From: Bacteroidia bacterium
GTDB lineage: Bacteria > Bacteroidota > Bacteroidia > SpSt-205
Reading direction: 5' to 3'
Assembly: GCA_026003235.1 (NCBI GenBank)
Contig: BPGW01000009.1
Span: 1 to 64,000 of the forward strand
Length of the DNA: 64,000 nucleotides
Positions 58,721-64,000 of the stretch are shown here, piece after piece. Numbering within the stretch: the first letter of the stretch is position 1; each line of letters begins with the position of its first letter. Under the pieces are notes generated by a model. It did not search any database and was not told the origin of the DNA. It was given only the letters and a program-made list of their open reading frames with translations. A program made the position numbers and the translations under genes.

Positions 58721-58728
58721 CAAATATA
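58721..58728 (-). promoter_or_regulatory. -7 box TATATTTG of acs
   Basis: Ends 1 nt before one ATG and 4 nt before the next; the common 4-nt spacing favours the second. Confidence 0.55.
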
Positions 58729-58914
58729 AGCGCTCATCGCCTCCGCTTGACGCCTCACAGGCCTTGTTATGAGCCTGCCGTGATTTAGTAGTCTCCTACC
58801 ACACTGACCTATGGAGCCTTACCAGAAGGCTGATTTTACCAGCGCCTCCCGAAGCGCCCACACCTCTTCGTGGTCTGGGAAGCTCTGCTGTGGACTTAGG
58901 GGCACAGGTGGACT

Positions 58915-61075
<2,161 letters not shown>

Positions 61076-61933
61076 TCACAGCCCAAACTCCCGGCCCTCT
61101 TTGTCCACATAACCCCACTTCCCATCGCGCTTTACCACTGCCTTACCTCGCCGAAAATTCCACACCTCCTCATAGATGCACGGCACCACCTCCTGGCCCT
61201 CCTCATCTACAAAGCCCCACTTCCCTTCGCGTTGCACCGCCGCCATGCCTCCCCCAAAATCCCGCACCTTCTCATACCTGCACGGCACTACTTCCTCGCC
61301 TTGCCTATCCACATAACCCCACTTCCCTTCGCGCTTCACCACCGCCTTACCTTCTTCAAAATCCCGCACCTCTTCGTACCTGCACGGCACTACCTCCCGG
61401 CCTTCCTCATCTACAAAGCCCCACTTCCCCGCTCGCTGCACCGCCGCCCTATACTCCTTAAAATCCCACACTTCCTCATACCTGCACGGCACTACTTCGT
61501 CGCCCTCCCAATCCACAAAACCCCACCTCCCTTCGTACTGCACCGCAGCCTTACCTCCCTCAAAATCCCGTACTTTCTCATACCTGCACGGTACCACCTC
61601 AGCGCCTTCCTTATTTACAAAGCCCCATTTCCCTTCCCGCTTCACCGCTGCCTTACCCCCCGAAAAATCCCGAACGTCCTCATACCTGCACGGCACCACT
61701 TCGTCGCCCTCCCAATCTACAAAACCCCACTTCCCTCCACGCTGCACCGCAGCCTTACCCTCCCAAAAATCTCCCACCTCCTCGTACCTACAGGGCACCA
61801 CCTCAGCGCCTTCCTCATCTACAAAACCCCATTTCCTTTCTCGCTTCACCGCCGCCATAAATACATAAGGATTAACCTCATGAAAATCCCGAACCGCCTC
61901 ATATTTCTCAAGCAGGCTATCCATATCCATCAT
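61076..61933 (-). CDS. WG-repeat protein, cytoplasmic, unknown function
   Basis: 285 residues: a short N-terminal stretch (MMDMDSLLEKYEAVRDFHEV) and eight WG repeats of 34 residues (KWGFVDEEGAEVVPCRYEEV then a variable RDFEGGKAAVKREG), the last truncated. The repeats are very similar at DNA level (102-bp period). No signal peptide. WG (KWG) repeats are probably protein-interaction modules; function unknown. The ATG at 61933 lies 4 nt after a TATTTTTG box, which rejects the longer frame from 61948. Confidence 0.82.
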   Translation of the reverse strand: MMDMDSLLEKYEAVRDFHEVNPYVFMAAVKRERKWGFVDEEGAEVVPCRYEEVGDFWEGKAAVQRGGKWGFVDWEGDEVVPCRYEDVRDFSGGKAAVKREGKWGFVNKEGAEVVPCRYEKVRDFEGGKAAVQYEGRWGFVDWEGDEVVPCRYEEVWDFKEYRAAVQRAGKWGFVDEEGREVVPCRYEEVRDFEEGKAVVKREGKWGYVDRQGEEVVPCRYEKVRDFGGGMAAVQREGKWGFVDEEGQEVVPCIYEEVWNFRRGKAVVKRDGKWGYVDKEGREFGL

Positions 61934-62032
61934 GCAGCAAAAATACACTCTCTCCTTTCTCCTCCCGCTAAAGTCGGTCGGGAAGGCGTATTCAGCAGGA
62001 AAAAAACCTGGGGTAGGGGAGGGGGCTACTGT
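61925..62032 (-). repeat. WG-gene promoter region, copy B
   Basis: The functional counterpart of copy A. Shared blocks include ctcccgctaaagtcggtcgg and tattcagcagg. The box TATTTTTG is at 61938-61945. Confidence 0.8.
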
Positions 62033-62051
62033 GCCTGTTGGGCTTAAGAGT

Positions 62052-62059
62052 TATCTTTG
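62052..62059 (+). promoter_or_regulatory. -7 box TATCTTTG of the right-edge surface protein
   Basis: Lies 4 nt before the ATG at 62064. Confidence 0.6.
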
Positions 62060-62063
62060 GCCT

Positions 62064-64000
62064 ATGCGGTGGTGGATAGGGCTATGGGTTCTTCTGCTGT
62101 GGGGTCGGCATGGGGGCACCTTCGTGGAAAACAAAGGCCAGATTTTCGCCGAGGTGCGCTACGAAGTAGCGTGGGGCGCTCATCGGATTTATCTCACACC
62201 CGATGGGGTAGCGCTCCTGCTGGTGGATGAGACCCCCCTCAAGAAGGCCCACTTTGACCCATGGAACGACAAGCCCCTCCCTGTGCGAGCCCACTTTGTC
62301 CGCATCCGTTGGGTGGGGGCTGCCCCGACCGAACCCCAAGGCGAAGACCCCGACGAGACCCGCTACCATTTCTTTCAGGGGCCGTGGCGAGGCACCGACG
62401 CCCGAGGGTTCCGCCAAGTGTGGTACCGTAACCTCTACCCAGGGGTGGACCTGTGCTTCCATCTGACCCGGGAAGGGCTCAAATGGGACTGGCATGTACA
62501 GGACGCGGCAGCCCTTAGGGCGATTCGCCTCCGCTACGAAGGGGTCACCGTAGTCTACCACGGCGACTCGCTGAGGGTAGAAACCAGCATAGGTCCCTTT
62601 ACAGAAAAGCTTCCTCGGGCCTACCTGAAGAAAACCCAAGCCCCTCTGCCGGTTCGCTACCGAGTGGAAGGTCCTGTGGTAAGCTACGAGCTTCTGAGCG
62701 AGCCGGCAGGGCCTTTTGTGATAGACCCTGTGGTGGTCTTTTCCACCTATTCGGGTTCGTACTCCGACAACTGGGGCTTCACAGCCACTTACGACCTGCA
62801 AGGAAACGCTTTTGCCGGGGGCAATGTAAACGACAACCTCTGGAACTTCAACGCTGGGGGGATTTACTTTCCGGTGACTCCTGGGGTGGTGCAGGGCAGC
62901 TTTGGGGGCGGCGTGCCGTATGCCAGCAACCAGCCTATTTTTTGGAGCACCGACATCGCGCTTTGGAAAACCAACCCCACAGGCACGGTCCGGCTATGGG
63001 CCACTTACCTGGGGGGCGCCAACAACGAACAGCCCCACAGCCTGGTGACGGACCCGCAAGGCAACCTCTACCTCCTGGGCGCCACCCGTTCTACCAACTT
63101 TCCTACCACGCCCACGGCCTACCAGCCTACCTCCGGCGGCGGCATAGACATTGTCATAGCCTGCCTCAGCGCGAGTGGTAGCCAACTCTTAGGCAGCACC
63201 TACCTGGGCGGCTCCGGCGAAGACGGCCTCAATAGCCGCACTTATCCCCTCTACTACTTCTATGCCGACGACGGACGGGGAGAAATCTTCCTTGGCGACA
63301 CCGCCTGTTACATCATTTCCACCAGCCGTTCGGCGGACTTCCCCACCACCCCCAACGCCTACCAAACCGTGCGACAGGGGGGCATGGATGCCGTCTTGGT
63401 CAAGCTCTCGTTGGACCTGTCACAGGTGTATGCCAGCACGTACTTGGGGGGCAGTGGCGCCGACGCCGGATACGCCCTTCGGATAGGCTTCGGAGGGGTA
63501 GTGTACGCCGCCGGCGGAACCACCAGCTCAGACTTTCCTACCACACCACGCGCTTATCAAACCAGCTACCAAGGAGGGCGCGCCGATGGATGGCTCGCCA
63601 TCCTCTCCCCCAACTTGGACCAGCTGCTGATTGGCACCTATTGGGGAACCCCTGCCTACGACCAGGTGTTTATGATAGATTTGGACCGCCAAGGCTTTTT
63701 GTGGGGGGCGGGACACACCGAGAGTGCTGCGCTGGCACCTACCCCCGGTGCTTATGGCGCTGCCGGCGGAAAGCATTTCGTCTTCTCCATGAACGACTCC
63801 CTCAGCCAAGTGACTCGCCTCGCCGTATGGGGAGGACAAAGCCGCTCTACGCCCAACATCACCATTAGCGCGTTTGCGGCAGACCGCTGCGGCTATGTGT
63901 ACACAGCGGGGTGGGGAGGGCTGGATATAGGCTCAGGACCTATTGGTTCTACTTTCGGGCTGCCTACTACCCCCAACGCCAACCAGGCCACCACCGATGG
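62064..64000 (+). CDS. Large surface protein with DUF7948-like N-terminus and SBBP-type repeats, cut by right edge
   Basis: Open for 645 codons to the window end without a stop. The signal peptide MRWWIGLWVLLLWG is followed by GGTFVENKGQIFAEVRYEVA, the start of the DUF7948 pattern, then ENKGQ-type features such as RYHFFQGPWRGTDARG and PGVDLCFH. From about residue 230 come repeated units of the SBBP (beta-propeller) type: STYLGGSGEDGLNS, ASTYLGGSGADAGYALR, SRSADFPTTPNAYQT, TSSDFPTTPRAYQT. In Bacteroidota such proteins often end in a T9SS or gliding-motility C-terminal domain; that end is outside the window. Likely cell-surface; ligand unknown. Confidence 0.8.
   Translation, partial: MRWWIGLWVLLLWGRHGGTFVENKGQIFAEVRYEVAWGAHRIYLTPDGVALLLVDETPLKKAHFDPWNDKPLPVRAHFVRIRWVGAAPTEPQGEDPDETRYHFFQGPWRGTDARGFRQVWYRNLYPGVDLCFHLTREGLKWDWHVQDAAALRAIRLRYEGVTVVYHGDSLRVETSIGPFTEKLPRAYLKKTQAPLPVRYRVEGPVVSYELLSEPAGPFVIDPVVVFSTYSGSYSDNWGFTATYDLQGNAFAGGNVNDNLWNFNAGGIYFPVTPGVVQGSFGGGVPYASNQPIFWSTDIALWKTNPTGTVRLWATYLGGANNEQPHSLVTDPQGNLYLLGATRSTNFPTTPTAYQPTSGGGIDIVIACLSASGSQLLGSTYLGGSGEDGLNSRTYPLYYFYADDGRGEIFLGDTACYIISTSRSADFPTTPNAYQTVRQGGMDAVLVKLSLDLSQVYASTYLGGSGADAGYALRIGFGGVVYAAGGTTSSDFPTTPRAYQTSYQGGRADGWLAILSPNLDQLLIGTYWGTPAYDQVFMIDLDRQGFLWGAGHTESAALAPTPGAYGAAGGKHFVFSMNDSLSQVTRLAVWGGQSRSTPNITISAFAADRCGYVYTAGWGGLDIGSGPIGSTFGLPTTPNANQATTD

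Noticed and set aside
61076-61930. Regular 102-bp repeats suggesting a satellite or CRISPR
   Set aside because: They encode WG repeats in a single open frame with a normal promoter.

Overview
The window looks like part of a GC-rich Bacteroidota chromosome, probably from a hot environment. The Bacteroidota assignment rests on family content: three secreted proteins with C-terminal type IX secretion (T9SS) sorting domains, DUF2480, a DUF2723 membrane protein, YfhO, a DUF7033-type deacetylase, SiaC/DUF1987, an OmpA protein with thrombospondin type 3 repeats, and a DUF7948/SBBP-type surface protein. It also rests on about twenty TAnnTTTG promoter boxes, most lying only 3-6 nt upstream of the start codon. 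The thermophile guess rests mainly on a DNA methyltransferase that closely resembles my memory of Thermus M.TaqI.

Layout. 1-5.8 kb: two T9SS cargo proteins (one cut by the left edge), a small secreted protein, rpmB and a DUF3365 haem lipoprotein. 5.9-8.0 kb: three tandem 0.7-kb units, each carrying an identical secreted YbjN-like protein and a strong hairpin; the first two end in a broken tRNA-Asn fragment and the last ends in the intact tRNA-Asn. 8-13.7 kb: an SDR, a YhhN protein, a flavin reductase, an ABC exporter half, a Sua5-DUF488 fusion and cytidine deaminase. 13.7-20.2 kb: gyrB and a 1505-residue STAND/WD40/LysM transmembrane protein. 20.2-31.2 kb: envelope hydrolases (GH3-beta-lactamase fusion, M23, NlpC/P60, M1), htpG, pth, a NUDIX protein and sdaAB. 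31.4-38.9 kb: tRNA-His, DUF2480, an SPFH protein, a Fur-family regulator, folC, a deacetylase and a YfhO protein. 39-44.6 kb: DUF58, then a tightly overlapped run acpP-fabF-rnc-pgpA-ubiA-dprE1-like. 44.7-58.7 kb: DUF2723, a GWxTD-like protein, a SpoU/TrmH methyltransferase, thiolase, a T9SS-sorted phosphoesterase, a ferritin-VIT iron transporter, OmpA/TSP3, a PLP enzyme, SiaC and acs. 58.9-62 kb: a TaqI-like methyltransferase with a broken endonuclease behind it, and a WG-repeat gene with a duplicated promoter. 62-64 kb: the start of a large surface protein cut by the right edge.

Seven genes are split by single-base frameshifts, ten sites in all. Every one is an excess of exactly one base, nearly always in a homopolymer run, and removing that base restores a normal family-length protein. 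Four fall in gyrB, which is essential, so I read these mainly as sequencing or assembly overcalls and annotate the repaired genes. No rRNA, CRISPR array, insertion sequence or prophage was recognised.
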